Positions 37,747 through 47,945 are shown, counted from the first letter of the stretch. The stretch: DNA of 64,000 nucleotides from Candidatus Gastranaerophilales bacterium (GCA_944322545.1 CALUPF010000013.1:35971-99970), one strand, 5' to 3'. The notes: generated by a model not told the origin, from the letters alone. Numbers and translations: made by a program.

Positions 37747-38193
37747 TTGAAAAAGTTTCAATTTAGACTACAAGTTGTACTTGATATAAAAGAAAAACTT
37801 CTTGAAGAAAAACTACTTGAACTCTCAAAGGTTCAAAGAGGCTTGCAAGAAGCAATCCAAAAGCAAAAAACACTTGAAAGATATCAAATGGAAATCAATG
37901 ATGCATTATTAAATGTTTTTCAAAGTGGAAATGATTTGGACTTGGTTGAAGTGCAAAGATACAAAGACTTTATCAATAAACTCATTGTTGACATATCAAA
38001 CCAAAAAGTCGTTGTTCAAAACATAACAAAAGTTCTAGAACTTAAAAGAAAAGAAGTAAACGAAGTTTTAAAAGAAAAAAAAGTTCTCGAAAAATTAAAG
38101 GAAAATCAAAAGAAAAAATTCTATCAAGAATTTGAACAATACGAAAGAAGAGAACTAGATGACATAGCATCAAGTAGATACGCTAGAATTTAA
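37747..38193 (+). CDS. fliJ: Flagellar protein FliJ
   Basis: 148 residues, almost entirely one charged coiled coil. It opens MKKFQFRLQVVLDIKEKLLEEKLLELSKVQ, the FliJ signature, and continues through QRYKDFINKLI and LKENQKKKFYQEFEQYERRELDD. The start is a TTG behind AAGAGGCAGG; no ATG is available before residue 49. FliJ is a soluble component of the flagellar export apparatus that works with the FliI ATPase and FlhA. First gene of fliJ-fliK-flgD-flgE; fliI is not in the window. Confidence 0.85.
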   Translation: MKKFQFRLQVVLDIKEKLLEEKLLELSKVQRGLQEAIQKQKTLERYQMEINDALLNVFQSGNDLDLVEVQRYKDFINKLIVDISNQKVVVQNITKVLELKRKEVNEVLKEKKVLEKLKENQKKKFYQEFEQYERRELDDIASSRYARI

Positions 38194-38219
38194 ATCTAAA
38201 GTCAGGGGCAGGAGAGAGA

Positions 38220-40094
38220 ATGACATCACAATATACAACAAATATTTTGAACAACATCTTATCGACAGTTTCTAAAACTGCCAGCTCTGGCCTGCAAAAT
38301 AACATTCAAGCAAAACAAGACACAGGTTTTTTAAAAGCTTTAGATACATCTATAAAAAACTACACAGACAAATCAAGTCAAGTTTCAGAACACAAAAATT
38401 ATGATAATCCAACGTATGCAGAAAGAACAAAAAGCGTTGAAAACACAAAAAAAGATTACTCAAATGATACTAAAGAAATAAAAGAAAATAAAAATGACAA
38501 AAAAGAACAAGTAGAATCTTCTTCTGACGTAAAAGCAGACAACAACAAATCAGAAGAAACAAACAAAACTGAAAAAAACGACAAAACTGAAACGAAAGAT
38601 AAAATAGAAGACAAACAACAAGACGAAACAACATCAACAAAAGAAGACTCAAAAAACAACGACTCTGAGGAATCTGAAAACCCAACGGAAGAATTAGAAC
38701 AAAAATCTCAACAAAATAACATAGTTTTAACAGCTGCCAATGAATCCATCATTGCCAATGTTGAATACTCAATTGAAAATGAAACTGTTGATAATACTGA
38801 GGCAGTTAACATTGAAGAATCTCAAAAAATATCCTCATCAAAAAACAACAAAGACGTTTTAATGAGTCAAACAATTGCAGATCAAGAATCTAACATAGTT
38901 ACAACAGTAAACAACAATATCGATGAAGCTATTAAAATAGACGAATCCCAACTACAAAAAAATAATAATAACAAGGAAATTACAAGCACTGAAAACAATT
39001 TAGAATCATCAGAAAAAATCACACAAAATATAGATACACAAGACATAGATATTGAAGTAGAAACTAAAAACACTAATGTTAGTGAAAAACAATTAACACA
39101 AAACGAACAAACAAAGGCGCAAAAAGATGCAAAAGCAGCATTGGCATCAGATAATTCCAGAATAATTCTAAACTTAGATGATTCTGCAAATCAAGCGAAT
39201 ACTAATAATCAAGTATCTGCAGTTACACCCGCAGATACAGAACCAGAAAAAACACCTGTAATTAAAGTTACAGACGATGTTGCTGCAAGCACAAAAGAAA
39301 CAACCACAGCAAACTTTGTTGAAAATAAAGATCTTACATCAAATGTAAAACAAAAAGCTGTATCTCAAATGACTGCATTAGAAAATACAGAAACAGTAGT
39401 TACTAAAGCCCAAACAAACGCTCAGCAAAATACAGGAAATGAAAGCTCACTAAACAACCAAAATGCTGGTGAACAGGTTATAAAAATGGGCATAGATGAC
39501 ATTTCACAACCTGTAAATTCTACTGAATCATTTGTAAATAGATTTAACACAACGTTAAATAGTGCAACAACAAAAATGTCATCTAATTTGCAAACACAAA
39601 ATCTAAATTCAAGTGACATAATGAACCAAGTTAATGCAAAACTAGATGAACTCCAAAACGCAGGAAACAACAAAGTATCTATTGTTTTAAAACCTGAAAA
39701 CCTAGGCAGAGTTTCTCTTGAAATTATGAACTCAAAAGATGGAATTGTTGCAAAAATGACAACTGATAACCAACAAGTAAAAGAACTTTTTGACAAAAAT
39801 GTTGAAGCACTAAAATCAAACCTAAGTGCCCAAGGAGTAAACGTAAACAACATAAAAGTTGAATGTTCTCAAGAATCATCAAATAATGCTATGAATTTTG
39901 AAAGAGACCAATTTAACCAACAAAACACACACCATCAACAAAACAATCAAGGAAAACAAACTCAACAAAGCACTAATAACTATTCAAATTCTTCTTATTC
40001 AGAAGATAAAGAAGTGGAATATACAGAAACTTCAGAAATTAAAAATACAGAAACAATAATACAACATAATGGTAAGGTAGATTACAAAGTCTAA
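38220..40094 (+). CDS. fliK: Flagellar hook-length control protein FliK
   Basis: 624 residues. Residues 1-~430 are low complexity, rich in Asn, Lys, Glu, Thr and Ser, and probably disordered (ENKNDKKEQVESSSD-like). The conserved C-terminal hook-length domain lies at residues ~470-560 (VSIVLKPENLGRVSLEIM...NVEALKSNLSAQGVNV), followed by a Gln/Asn-rich tail. The LKPxxLGxVxV core identifies FliK. It is a secreted molecular ruler that switches export from hook to filament; the long disordered part suits this role. GGCAGGAGAGAGA precedes the ATG. Confidence 0.87.
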   Translation: MTSQYTTNILNNILSTVSKTASSGLQNNIQAKQDTGFLKALDTSIKNYTDKSSQVSEHKNYDNPTYAERTKSVENTKKDYSNDTKEIKENKNDKKEQVESSSDVKADNNKSEETNKTEKNDKTETKDKIEDKQQDETTSTKEDSKNNDSEESENPTEELEQKSQQNNIVLTAANESIIANVEYSIENETVDNTEAVNIEESQKISSSKNNKDVLMSQTIADQESNIVTTVNNNIDEAIKIDESQLQKNNNNKEITSTENNLESSEKITQNIDTQDIDIEVETKNTNVSEKQLTQNEQTKAQKDAKAALASDNSRIILNLDDSANQANTNNQVSAVTPADTEPEKTPVIKVTDDVAASTKETTTANFVENKDLTSNVKQKAVSQMTALENTETVVTKAQTNAQQNTGNESSLNNQNAGEQVIKMGIDDISQPVNSTESFVNRFNTTLNSATTKMSSNLQTQNLNSSDIMNQVNAKLDELQNAGNNKVSIVLKPENLGRVSLEIMNSKDGIVAKMTTDNQQVKELFDKNVEALKSNLSAQGVNVNNIKVECSQESSNNAMNFERDQFNQQNTHHQQNNQGKQTQQSTNNYSNSSYSEDKEVEYTETSEIKNTETIIQHNGKVDYKV

Positions 40095-40130
40095 ATCCAA
40101 GTGCCGGATAGACTTTGGGAGGAGTAAAAA

Positions 40131-40937
40131 ATGGCATCATCAGTATCTAATGAATTAACAAATATGCAAAATGCTACGGCATATAATAAAGCACAAGAAC
40201 AAAAGGAAAGTGGAGCATCACAAGAGCTCGACCAAGATGCGTTTCTTATGCTTATGATTGAACAGCTAAAAAATCAAGATCCGATGAACCCAATGGACAA
40301 CTCTGAAATGTTAGCTCAACAGGCACAATTTACCCAAATTAGTGAACTTCAAAAGCTGAATAGTGCAATGAATTCTAACAATATGATTCAACAAGCAAAC
40401 AGTTTAGTTGGAAAAACAGTTCAAATCGTTGACCCTAATAATACATCAAGACTAATCACCGGCGTAGTTACAAGTGCAAATTTCACAAGTGATTCTGCAA
40501 CAGTAACAGTAAATGGTGTTGAATATCCACTAGGTCTGGTTTCAGCTGTAACAGATGGTGCTCAAGCTACTGATAGTTCAACTTTAGGAAATAAAAAACT
40601 AAGTGAGCTTAATAATGCAAGTATTACCGAAGGTTATGTAACATTAACAATGCAAGATACCTCAGGTAAAAAGACAAATGTTGCAATTAACATAACCAAA
40701 GATATGACAGTAAATGATTTCATGAAAAAGATTGAAGAAGCAGGACTAAAAACAACGCTTGAAAACGGAATCATCACTATTGATAAAGGCGGCTACAGAC
40801 AAATCAGTATGTCAAATGGACACTACAACAACAATGCTGCTGTATCTTCAAACCTAGTTGGAGCAATGAAAATGTTCCAAGCAGAAAATGGAGATCTAGA
40901 AACAGGTGTACTAGATTTCGACAGAAGCCAAAAATAA
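40131..40937 (+). CDS. flgD: Flagellar hook assembly protein FlgD with an atypical C-terminal module
   Basis: 268 residues. The N-terminal half is typical: LDQDAFLMLMIEQLKNQDPMNPMDNSEMLAQQAQFTQISELQKLN (residues 33-77), then a Tudor-like fold (LVGKTVQIVDPN...VEYPLGLVSAV, 92-140). The usual Ig-like domain is not obvious. Instead residues 154-250 resemble residues 171-270 of FlgE from the next gene but one frame on: both have NKKLSELN, INITxDMTV and a following helix and strand. FlgD caps the growing hook. A strong ribosome site GGGAGGAG precedes the ATG. Confidence 0.9.
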   Translation: MASSVSNELTNMQNATAYNKAQEQKESGASQELDQDAFLMLMIEQLKNQDPMNPMDNSEMLAQQAQFTQISELQKLNSAMNSNNMIQQANSLVGKTVQIVDPNNTSRLITGVVTSANFTSDSATVTVNGVEYPLGLVSAVTDGAQATDSSTLGNKKLSELNNASITEGYVTLTMQDTSGKKTNVAINITKDMTVNDFMKKIEEAGLKTTLENGIITIDKGGYRQISMSNGHYNNNAAVSSNLVGAMKMFQAENGDLETGVLDFDRSQK

Positions 40938-40972
40938 TATACAGTTATAAATAAATAAAAACGGGAGGATAA

Positions 40973-42343
40973 ATGTCACAAGCATTTTACACAGCAATCG
41001 GCGGCATGGCAGCCGGTCAAACTAAAGTCAATGTTGTTGCAGATAACATTGCTAACATGAACACAGTAGGGTTCAAAGCTTCTACTGTAAACTTCTCTGA
41101 TGTTTATTACAGAACGACATCAACTGGTCAAGCACCAACAGGTAAAATGGGTGGTGTAAACCCAAAACAAATTGGTATTGGTGTACAAACAGCAGCTATT
41201 ACAAGAGATTTTTCAGCAGGCACCACTTTAACAACAGGTAAAGCAACAGACTTATGTATTCAAGGAAGCAGTTTCTTTACAGTTGCATCACCAACAGTAG
41301 AAATTCTTTATACAAGAGCAGGTAACTTTACAGTAGACGCCAACGGAAACCTTGTATTACCCAATGGATACAAAGCACTTGGTACTGATAGATCATTAAA
41401 CACGACTTCTAGTACAACACCAATCAAAATCCCTACTTATATTAATACAATCACCTCTACATCAACAGCAGCTCAAATGCAAAACAAAAAGCTGTCTGAA
41501 CTAAATGGAGCAAATATTTCTTCTGGTGCTTTCACAATAACAACAACAGAAGATGATGGTGTAACAACTCATAATAATATCATTAACATAACTGATGATA
41601 TGACTGTTGATGGACTAATTCAAGAAATCAATAAAATTGACGGTATTACTGCAACAGCAGATAATGGAGGAATTTCTTTCGAAATTGATGCTGGGAAATT
41701 ATCACGTCTTGATTTTAAAAACGGAAATTTAGATGATACAACACAGCCTTCATCAAATATTATCACAGAATTAAACATCTCATCTGATGATGGAACACCT
41801 CCAAATTATGCAAGTGAAACAGTTGACTTCCACCAAACTATTGGGGCTGGTGCAGCAGGTGTTGACACATCTGAGAACTATACAGATGTAACTATTACTG
41901 AATCAGGTATTATTGAAGTTAAATATGGTAATAATGACACATTAAGTGTTATGCAAGATCCAAACAATCCTGAAAGAGTTATTTTCAAATACACATTAAA
42001 TGATGGTACAATCATCACTGGTAATGACGTAACAATCAACGACAACCTTGTTGAAGCAGCAAATTTACAACTTCAAATGGCTAGTTTTGTGAACCCTAAT
42101 GGTTTAACTGGTGTTGGTAACAATGCTTACTCTTCTGGCCCAAACTGTGGTATGGCTCTGTACGGAAGTATCAGTTCTGATGCATTTGGATCGGTTAAAT
42201 CTGGTATTCTTGAAGGATCAAACGTTGACCTTGCTACACAATTTGCTGATATGGTAGTATCTCAAAGAGCTATTGAAGCAAACAGCCGCGTATTCGATGC
42301 AACAAACCAAATCCTTCAAACATTATCAACTTTAGGTAGATAA
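40973..42343 (+). CDS. flgE: Flagellar hook protein FlgE
   Basis: 456 residues. The N-terminal rod/hook motif MSQAFYTAIGGMAAGQTKVN and NIANMNTVGFKAS are canonical, as is the C-terminal VDLATQFADMVVSQRAIEANSRVFDATNQILQTLSTLGR helix. Residues ~80-135 carry the D1 region (LCIQGSSFFTV, YTRAGNFTVDANGNLV). Residues 171-270 form a variable domain related to the C-terminus of FlgD. Polymerises into the hook outside the cell. CGGGAGGATAA precedes the ATG, and a terminator follows. Confidence 0.95.
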   Translation: MSQAFYTAIGGMAAGQTKVNVVADNIANMNTVGFKASTVNFSDVYYRTTSTGQAPTGKMGGVNPKQIGIGVQTAAITRDFSAGTTLTTGKATDLCIQGSSFFTVASPTVEILYTRAGNFTVDANGNLVLPNGYKALGTDRSLNTTSSTTPIKIPTYINTITSTSTAAQMQNKKLSELNGANISSGAFTITTTEDDGVTTHNNIINITDDMTVDGLIQEINKIDGITATADNGGISFEIDAGKLSRLDFKNGNLDDTTQPSSNIITELNISSDDGTPPNYASETVDFHQTIGAGAAGVDTSENYTDVTITESGIIEVKYGNNDTLSVMQDPNNPERVIFKYTLNDGTIITGNDVTINDNLVEAANLQLQMASFVNPNGLTGVGNNAYSSGPNCGMALYGSISSDAFGSVKSGILEGSNVDLATQFADMVVSQRAIEANSRVFDATNQILQTLSTLGR

Positions 42344-42380
42344 TTAGCCTAAGCCTGAATTTTAAATATAACTGTATAAA

Positions 42381-42409
42381 AAAACCCGATTCAAAAGAAT
42401 CGGGTTTTT
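42381..42409. terminator. Bidirectional terminator between flgE and prs
   Basis: AAAACCCGATTC pairs with GAATCGGGTTTT over a four-base loop; A and T runs flank it on both sides. Confidence 0.9.
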
Positions 42410-42428
42410 ACTCTCTCGACTTAATATC

Positions 42429-43442
42429 TTAATAAGATTTATATTCTTTCTCAAAACCAAATAATGAGCTTACAGATTCATTATCATGGATTCTTGAAAT
42501 AGCTTCGCCTAAAATAGGAGCAATACTCAATTGAGTGAATTTAGAAGGAACTCGTTCCATATCTAAAGGAATAGAGTTAGTGATTATAACTTCTTCAACA
42601 GGAGCATTTTCCAGTCTTTGAATAGCAGGACCTGATAAAATACCATGAGCCGCACATACATAAACCTTTTCCGCACCTTCTCTAATTAAAAGTTTTGAAG
42701 CTTCACAGATTGTACCTGCTGTATCTATCATATCGTCAACTAACACACAGATTTTGCCTTTAACGTCACCAATTACATGGTCAGCAATAGCTTCATTATG
42801 TTTATCACGTCTTTTATCAATAATAGCCAAAGGACATTCTAAATTCTTTGCAAAAACTCTTGTTCTTTGAACACCGCCAGTATCAGGGCTGACTGCAACC
42901 AACTTCTCAGCAGGAATGTTCAACTTTTTAATATAATCAGTCAAAACAGGAGTCGCATAAATATGATCAACCAAAATATTAAAAAAGCCTTGAATTTGTC
43001 CTGTATGCAAATCCATGGCTAAAATTCTACTAGCACCAGCTGTTGTAAGCAAATCAGCTACTAATTTTGCTGTAATAGCTTCTCTTCCGGATGTTTTTCT
43101 GTCTTGTCTTGCATATCCGTAATAAGGAATTACTGCAGTGATAGACTTTGCACTCGCTCTTTTAAAAGCATCTATCATAATCAACAATTCCATCAAGTTT
43201 TCATTAACAGGATTTGACAAAGGCTGAATTATAAAAACATCATCACCTCTTATGCTTTGTTGAACTTGCACATAAATTTCACCATCAGCAAAGTTCTTAA
43301 TTATCATAGGTCCAACACTTGTACCTAAATACTGAGCAATCTCTTCAGCAAGTTTTTGATGCGCTCTACCAGCAAAAAGCTTTATGTCATGAGTAGGGCT
43401 AATTGTTTTTTCTCGCTGAGGAAATTCCATCGTCAATTCCAT
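42429..43442 (-). CDS. prs: Ribose-phosphate pyrophosphokinase (PRPP synthase)
   Basis: 337 residues from the ATG at 43442, chosen because AAGGAATGTAAC precedes it; the frame extends further upstream without a site. Class I features: GRAHQKLAEEIAQYLG, FADGEIYVQVQQSIRGDDVFIIQP, IPYYGYARQDRK, the catalytic SPDTGGVQRTR flexible-loop region, and the PRPP-binding VLVDDMIDTAGTI. Makes PRPP from ribose-5-phosphate and ATP for nucleotide, His and Trp synthesis. Divergent from typA. The 15 or so N-terminal residues before DIKLFAG are longer than in many bacteria. Confidence 0.96.
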   Translation of the reverse strand: MELTMEFPQREKTISPTHDIKLFAGRAHQKLAEEIAQYLGTSVGPMIIKNFADGEIYVQVQQSIRGDDVFIIQPLSNPVNENLMELLIMIDAFKRASAKSITAVIPYYGYARQDRKTSGREAITAKLVADLLTTAGASRILAMDLHTGQIQGFFNILVDHIYATPVLTDYIKKLNIPAEKLVAVSPDTGGVQRTRVFAKNLECPLAIIDKRRDKHNEAIADHVIGDVKGKICVLVDDMIDTAGTICEASKLLIREGAEKVYVCAAHGILSGPAIQRLENAPVEEVIITNSIPLDMERVPSKFTQLSIAPILGEAISRIHDNESVSSLFGFEKEYKSY

Positions 43443-43720
43443 GTTACATTCCTTCCTTAAGTTCACAAGACTATACAATTATATCAGTAATTATGCAATT
43501 TAACATGCTATTTTCTTAAAATTTCCAAAAAGTTTATTATGTATTTGTAGATAAAAAGTGTAAAAATATTTTTTGTCACTTTATTTTAAAGGTTTTTTAT
43601 TTCTGAAATAAAATGTTACAAATGTAATGAATTTTATATAAATTTAATTTTACATTGATAATTGTCTGTTATATCCTTTTACTATAAGGTTACAAACACT
43701 AATAACGAAACAGGTAAAAT

Positions 43721-45508
43721 ATGGAAAATACAAAATTAAGAAATATCGCGATTATCGCACACGTAGACCATGGTAAAACAACTTTAGTTGACTGTATGTT
43801 AAAACAATGTGGTGTTTTTCGTGATAACGAAACAGTGCAAGAACGTGTACTAGACAGCAATGATTTAGAAAGAGAACGAGGAATTACAATTCTTGCAAAA
43901 AATGTTTCTGTACATTATAAAGACTACAAAATCAACATCGTTGACACACCTGGTCACGCGGATTTCGGCGGAGAGGTTGAACGTGTATTAGGTATGGTTG
44001 ATGGTGCATTACTTATTGTCGATGCAGCCGAAGGACCAATGCCCCAAACAAGATTTGTCCTTCAAAAAGCGTTAGAACTAGGAATCAGAGTTATTGTTGT
44101 AATTAACAAAATTGATAAACCTGCTGCAGACCCAGACAACACACTAAACAAAGTATTTGATTTATTCACTGAATTAACTGATGATGAATACTTAATAGAC
44201 TTCCCTGTAATATACTCAAGCAGCCTTAATGGATATGCGAAAAAAGAACTTGAAGATGAATCTAAAGACATTATACCCCTTTTAGATTCTATCATTGAAA
44301 ACATTAAGCCACCTATTGCTGATGCAACAAAAGACCTACAATTTCACGTAACTACTTTGGACTACAACGAATATGTCGGTAGAATTGCAATAGGAAGAAT
44401 TGTAAATGGATCTATTCATTCTCAAGAACAAGTTTCATTAATGAAAGCAGATGGAACAATCCAAAAAGGCAAAGTCGTCAAACTGTTTGGTTTTGAAGAC
44501 TTAGGACGAGTTGAAATAAAAGAAGCTCAAGCTGGAGATATCGTTGGTATTGCTGGTTTTCCTGAAGTTCAAATTGGAGAAACTATTGCTTGTTTGGACA
44601 ACCCAAAAGCATTACCTTTAATAAAAATTGATGAACCAACATTGCAAATGAATTTTTCTGTTAACAACAGCCCTTTTGCTGGACAAGAAGGAAAATTTGT
44701 AACATCAAGACAGTTAAGAAAAAGACTCTATCAAGAGCTTGAAAAAAATGTTTCATTAAGAGTTGAAGACACAGAAAACACAGATGTATTCAGAGTTTCA
44801 GGAAGAGGGGAATTACATCTTAGCATCCTAATTGAAACAATGAGAAGAGAAGGCTATGAATTCCAAGTTTCAAAACCTGAAGTTATTTATAAAACTATCA
44901 ACGATGAAACTTATGAACCTTTCGAAGATCTTTTAATCGATGTTCCTGAAGAATATGCAGGAAGTTGTATTGAAAAACTAGCAGGAAGAAAAGGCGAAAT
45001 GCAAGAAATGAACGCTGTTGGCAACCGTTCAAAAATGAGATTCATCATCCCTGCAAGAGGTCTTATCGGCTTCAGAGGAGACTTCATCAGAATGACAAGA
45101 GGTGAAGGAATAATGAACCATACATTCTATGATTACAAACCATATGCTGGTGACATAAATAAACAAAGAATGGGATCATTGATTGCATTCGAAGATGGTG
45201 AAGCTGTTCCATATGCATTAGCCCAATTTGAAGACAGAGGTGTTTTCTTCGTTGTACCAAAAACAAGAGTATACAGAGGTATGATTGTAGGTGAATGTAA
45301 CAGACCTCAAGATATTGCAGTTAATGTTTGCAAGACAAAGAAATTGACAAACATGAGAACGGCAACAGCCGATGTTATGGTAACTCTTCAAGCGCCAAGA
45401 CTTATGTCTTTAGAGGAATGTTTAGAATACATATCAGACGATGAACTGGTTGAAATAACTCCGGAAAACGTCAGAATGAGAAAATATGATTTAGTTAAGT
45501 TAAGATAA
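43721..45508 (+). CDS. typA: Ribosome-associated GTPase TypA/BipA
   Basis: 595 residues. G motifs: [15 protein letters not shown] (G1), RGITI (G2), [16 protein letters not shown] (G3), NKIDKP (G4). Then EF-G-like domains III and V and the BipA-specific C-terminal domain ([46 protein letters not shown]). It binds ribosomes near the factor site and assists 50S assembly under stress. AAACAGGTAAAAT precedes the ATG. It is a single gene with its own terminator; its divergent neighbour is prs. Confidence 0.97.
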   Translation: MENTKLRNIAIIAHVDHGKTTLVDCMLKQCGVFRDNETVQERVLDSNDLERERGITILAKNVSVHYKDYKINIVDTPGHADFGGEVERVLGMVDGALLIVDAAEGPMPQTRFVLQKALELGIRVIVVINKIDKPAADPDNTLNKVFDLFTELTDDEYLIDFPVIYSSSLNGYAKKELEDESKDIIPLLDSIIENIKPPIADATKDLQFHVTTLDYNEYVGRIAIGRIVNGSIHSQEQVSLMKADGTIQKGKVVKLFGFEDLGRVEIKEAQAGDIVGIAGFPEVQIGETIACLDNPKALPLIKIDEPTLQMNFSVNNSPFAGQEGKFVTSRQLRKRLYQELEKNVSLRVEDTENTDVFRVSGRGELHLSILIETMRREGYEFQVSKPEVIYKTINDETYEPFEDLLIDVPEEYAGSCIEKLAGRKGEMQEMNAVGNRSKMRFIIPARGLIGFRGDFIRMTRGEGIMNHTFYDYKPYAGDINKQRMGSLIAFEDGEAVPYALAQFEDRGVFFVVPKTRVYRGMIVGECNRPQDIAVNVCKTKKLTNMRTATADVMVTLQAPRLMSLEECLEYISDDELVEITPENVRMRKYDLVKLR

Positions 45509-45536
45509 AAAAAGGGCTTTAAAAAGCCCTTTTTTA
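45508..45536. terminator. Bidirectional terminator after typA
   Basis: AGGGCTTT pairs with AAAGCCCT between A and T runs. It serves typA and the convergent prepilin-like gene. Confidence 0.88.
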
Positions 45537-46205
45537 ATAATCAATTTTGCCTTCTTTTAGAACTTTTGCTGCGCAAGTATTTCCAACCTTACCAGCGGCA
45601 CAATCAGAGCCACCATCGTCTGTTCCAGCAGGAAGAAGTCCTCTATCTTTAGTCATTACAAAGAAAAAGACATCAACACCCATTTGGTTAGGTTTTTTAT
45701 CCCCGTTCACATCAACAAAAAAGCCTAATGAGCCACTTGGAGCAGATTTTGCATCTATACCGGAAAAACTACCTGTGCCATCCAAGCTAAAATTCATGCC
45801 ATCTGTTGTTGAAAATGACGCAATATTAGTGCCTATTCCATATGAATTACCAACATTTTTCCCCGATAAATCCTTAGTTTGAGACCAACAACCATTTTTA
45901 TTTGATTCACAAACTCTAGAAACATTCATAACACTAGTATAGTATTTAACCATTCGATTTATTTCTTCATTTGTTCCATCCGTAAAACGCCATCTTTTAA
46001 AATCACCGTATTTTTGCTCCAACTGAGAAGTTGCTTGGTTCAATGTAGAGTAGGCTTTTTTCAACCCCACAACATTTTCTTGCATTTCTGCATTTTTCTT
46101 CAAACTTGGTATTGTCATAGAAGCAATAACACCAATTATCATTAAAGTTACAAGCACCTCTGCCAATGTAAATGCACTTTTAAAGTTACTTTTATTTATA
46201 AACAT
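45534..46205 (-). CDS. Prepilin-like protein with type IV pilin N-terminus
   Basis: 223 residues from the ATG at 46205, with AAGGAG upstream. The N-terminus is KSAFTLAEVLVTLMIIGVIASMTIPSL, a class III-type prepilin signal with cleavage before Phe and Glu at mature position 5. The globular part contains a helix (LKKAYSTLNQATSQLEQKYGDF), Cys pairs (VCESNKNGCWS, DCAAGKVGNTCAAK), and a calcium-site-like DVNGDKKPNQMG. This head resembles type II secretion pseudopilins such as GspH/GspG. It needs a prepilin peptidase and a PilM/N/O platform, the latter encoded at 17-19 kb. Confidence 0.85.
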   Translation of the reverse strand: MFINKSNFKSAFTLAEVLVTLMIIGVIASMTIPSLKKNAEMQENVVGLKKAYSTLNQATSQLEQKYGDFKRWRFTDGTNEEINRMVKYYTSVMNVSRVCESNKNGCWSQTKDLSGKNVGNSYGIGTNIASFSTTDGMNFSLDGTGSFSGIDAKSAPSGSLGFFVDVNGDKKPNQMGVDVFFFVMTKDRGLLPAGTDDGGSDCAAGKVGNTCAAKVLKEGKIDY

Positions 46206-46287
46206 AACACACTCCTTACTACTTTTTATTATTATACAAATTTTTAAACACATTGTCATTAAAAGTTTTACGCAATAAAAATACATT

Positions 46288-46310
46288 ATTTAGTGGATAT
46301 TCCACTAAAT
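46288..46310. promoter_or_regulatory. Perfect inverted repeat between the prepilin gene and motA
   Basis: ATTTAGTGGA and its exact reverse complement are separated by TAT (arms 46288-46297 and 46301-46310). There is no T run, so it is not a terminator. It ends 22 bases before a TATAAT at 46332-46337, so it would cover the -35 region of a motA promoter. It is a candidate operator. Confidence 0.55.
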
Positions 46311-46379
46311 CAAAGTGTGAAATTATATTACTATAATTAATTCAAATAGGGATTAGTATAAAAACGATTGGGGTAGGTT

Positions 46380-47183
46380 TTGAACTTTTCGGCGATAATA
46401 GCAATTATAGCTGCTGTATTTTTAATACTTATGTCACACAAAGCAGATGGAACTTCTATGGTTTCATTGATTCAACCATCTGCAATAATGATAGTGATTG
46501 GAGGAACTTTCTGTGCAGCAGTTGTTAACTTTAATTTAGCAACGCTTAAAAATGCAATCAAAGCGTCAACAGAAGTTTTTCTAAATAAACAACCCTCTCA
46601 TATGAAAGTAATTGATGAAATCATTTATCTTGCCCACCAAGCAAGACTAAAAGGCTTATTTTCTTTAAATAACCTGATTGACAATATAAATGACCCATTT
46701 TTAAAAAGAGGTGTTCAACTATCAATTGATTTTAACAATCCACAGATGATATATGATATCTTAAAAGCCGAAATCTCCTACAACGAGGAGGAAGAGCTTA
46801 TCAACTCAAGGGTTTTTGAAGCTCTTGGTGGTTACGCACCGACATTTGGGATAGTTGGTGCGGTGTTTGGATTAATCCAAATTATGGGATACATCCAACA
46901 GCCTGATATTCTAGCTCAAGGTATTGCGGTCGCATTTGTATCAACATTATATGGTGTTGGTTTTGCAAACTTACTATTTTTACCTATTGCAGGGAAATTA
47001 AAAATGAATTTAAGAGAAAAAATTCTTCTTAAAGAAGTTGTTTTACAAGGCATCGTTTCAATACAAATGGAAGAATCACCGATGGTAATAGAAGAAAAAC
47101 TTCTAGCTTATCTAAAATATCACGACAGAAACCATAAATACGAATCAAACAAAAAAATCCCTGGAACTTTTGGAGTCAGATAG
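46380..47183 (+). CDS. motA: Flagellar motor stator protein MotA
   Basis: 267 residues, four transmembrane segments. NFSAIIAIIAAVFLILMS is TM1 and SAIMIVIGGTFCAAVVNF TM2. The cytoplasmic loop has the charged switch-contact region, and VFEALGGYAPTFGIVGAVFGLIQIM and GVGFANLLFLPIAGKL form TM3 and TM4. The start is a TTG behind GGGGTAGG, because the first ATG (MSHKADG) would cut off TM1. MotB follows with the motA stop and motB start touching. Forms the proton or sodium channel of the stator with MotB. Confidence 0.94.
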   Translation: MNFSAIIAIIAAVFLILMSHKADGTSMVSLIQPSAIMIVIGGTFCAAVVNFNLATLKNAIKASTEVFLNKQPSHMKVIDEIIYLAHQARLKGLFSLNNLIDNINDPFLKRGVQLSIDFNNPQMIYDILKAEISYNEEEELINSRVFEALGGYAPTFGIVGAVFGLIQIMGYIQQPDILAQGIAVAFVSTLYGVGFANLLFLPIAGKLKMNLREKILLKEVVLQGIVSIQMEESPMVIEEKLLAYLKYHDRNHKYESNKKIPGTFGVR

Positions 47184-47924
47184 ATGAAAAACGAGTATTA
47201 TTCAAATTCAAATGACTACATAAACCGTTGGGTTATATCATATGCAGACTTTGTAACTATGCTTTTAGCATTATTCATGGTTATGTTTGCAACAACATCT
47301 ATGGGCGATACAAAAGTTAAAGATGTTAACAAGTCTATACAAAAAGTTTTTTCTGCTCAAAGTGTTCAACAAAAAGAAAACAATGAAAATGTTAAGAATA
47401 TTGAGGAAAAACAAGACACTCAAAGCCAATTAGACAACACCGGAAAAACCTTGTTAGAAGGCGGTGACGGCATACTCGACTCTGGACAACTTATAGAAGA
47501 ATTCAAAAAAGATATTGAGCTAAATTCTTCTATCAAAGTGTTAAAAGAGCCTAGAGGCGTAGTAATTAGGTTAAATGATACTATGCTTTTTGATCAAGGA
47601 TCTGCTATAATAAAACCTGAAGCTATGGCTACTTTAGATAGAATAGCTGCCTCTTTGGATAAATTTAAAAATCCTATTGTTATTGAAGGACACACAGACT
47701 CAATGCCAATAAGAAATGAGAAATATCCATCAAACTGGGAACTTTCAACATCCAGAGCGACAAATATAATAAAATATTTAACAGAAAAATACAAATTCCC
47801 ACCAAGCAGACTATCAGCTGTAGGATATGGCGAATATATGCCAATCGAAAAAAATGATACACCTCAAGGTCGGGCAAAAAACAGAAGAGTTGATATAATA
47901 ATACTAAGTTCAGATAAAAAATAA
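47184..47924 (+). CDS. motB: Flagellar motor stator protein MotB
   Basis: 246 residues. One transmembrane helix (VISYADFVTMLLALFMVMFA) carries the ion-binding Asp in SYADFVTML. A Gln/Asn-rich linker follows, then an OmpA-like peptidoglycan-binding domain (FDQGSAIIKPEAMATLDRIA, IEGHTDSMPI, LSTSRATNIIKYL, GRAKNRRVDIII). Anchors the stator to the wall. It directly abuts motA (TAG-ATG). The ion type (proton or sodium) cannot be decided from these residues alone. Confidence 0.95.
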   Translation: MKNEYYSNSNDYINRWVISYADFVTMLLALFMVMFATTSMGDTKVKDVNKSIQKVFSAQSVQQKENNENVKNIEEKQDTQSQLDNTGKTLLEGGDGILDSGQLIEEFKKDIELNSSIKVLKEPRGVVIRLNDTMLFDQGSAIIKPEAMATLDRIAASLDKFKNPIVIEGHTDSMPIRNEKYPSNWELSTSRATNIIKYLTEKYKFPPSRLSAVGYGEYMPIEKNDTPQGRAKNRRVDIIILSSDKK

Positions 47925-47945
47925 TTTATCAGTCGGAGAAATAAA

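Noticed and set aside
39422..39853. Minus-strand frame inside fliK
   Set aside because: Shadow of the Asn/Thr-rich coding strand; no start signals.
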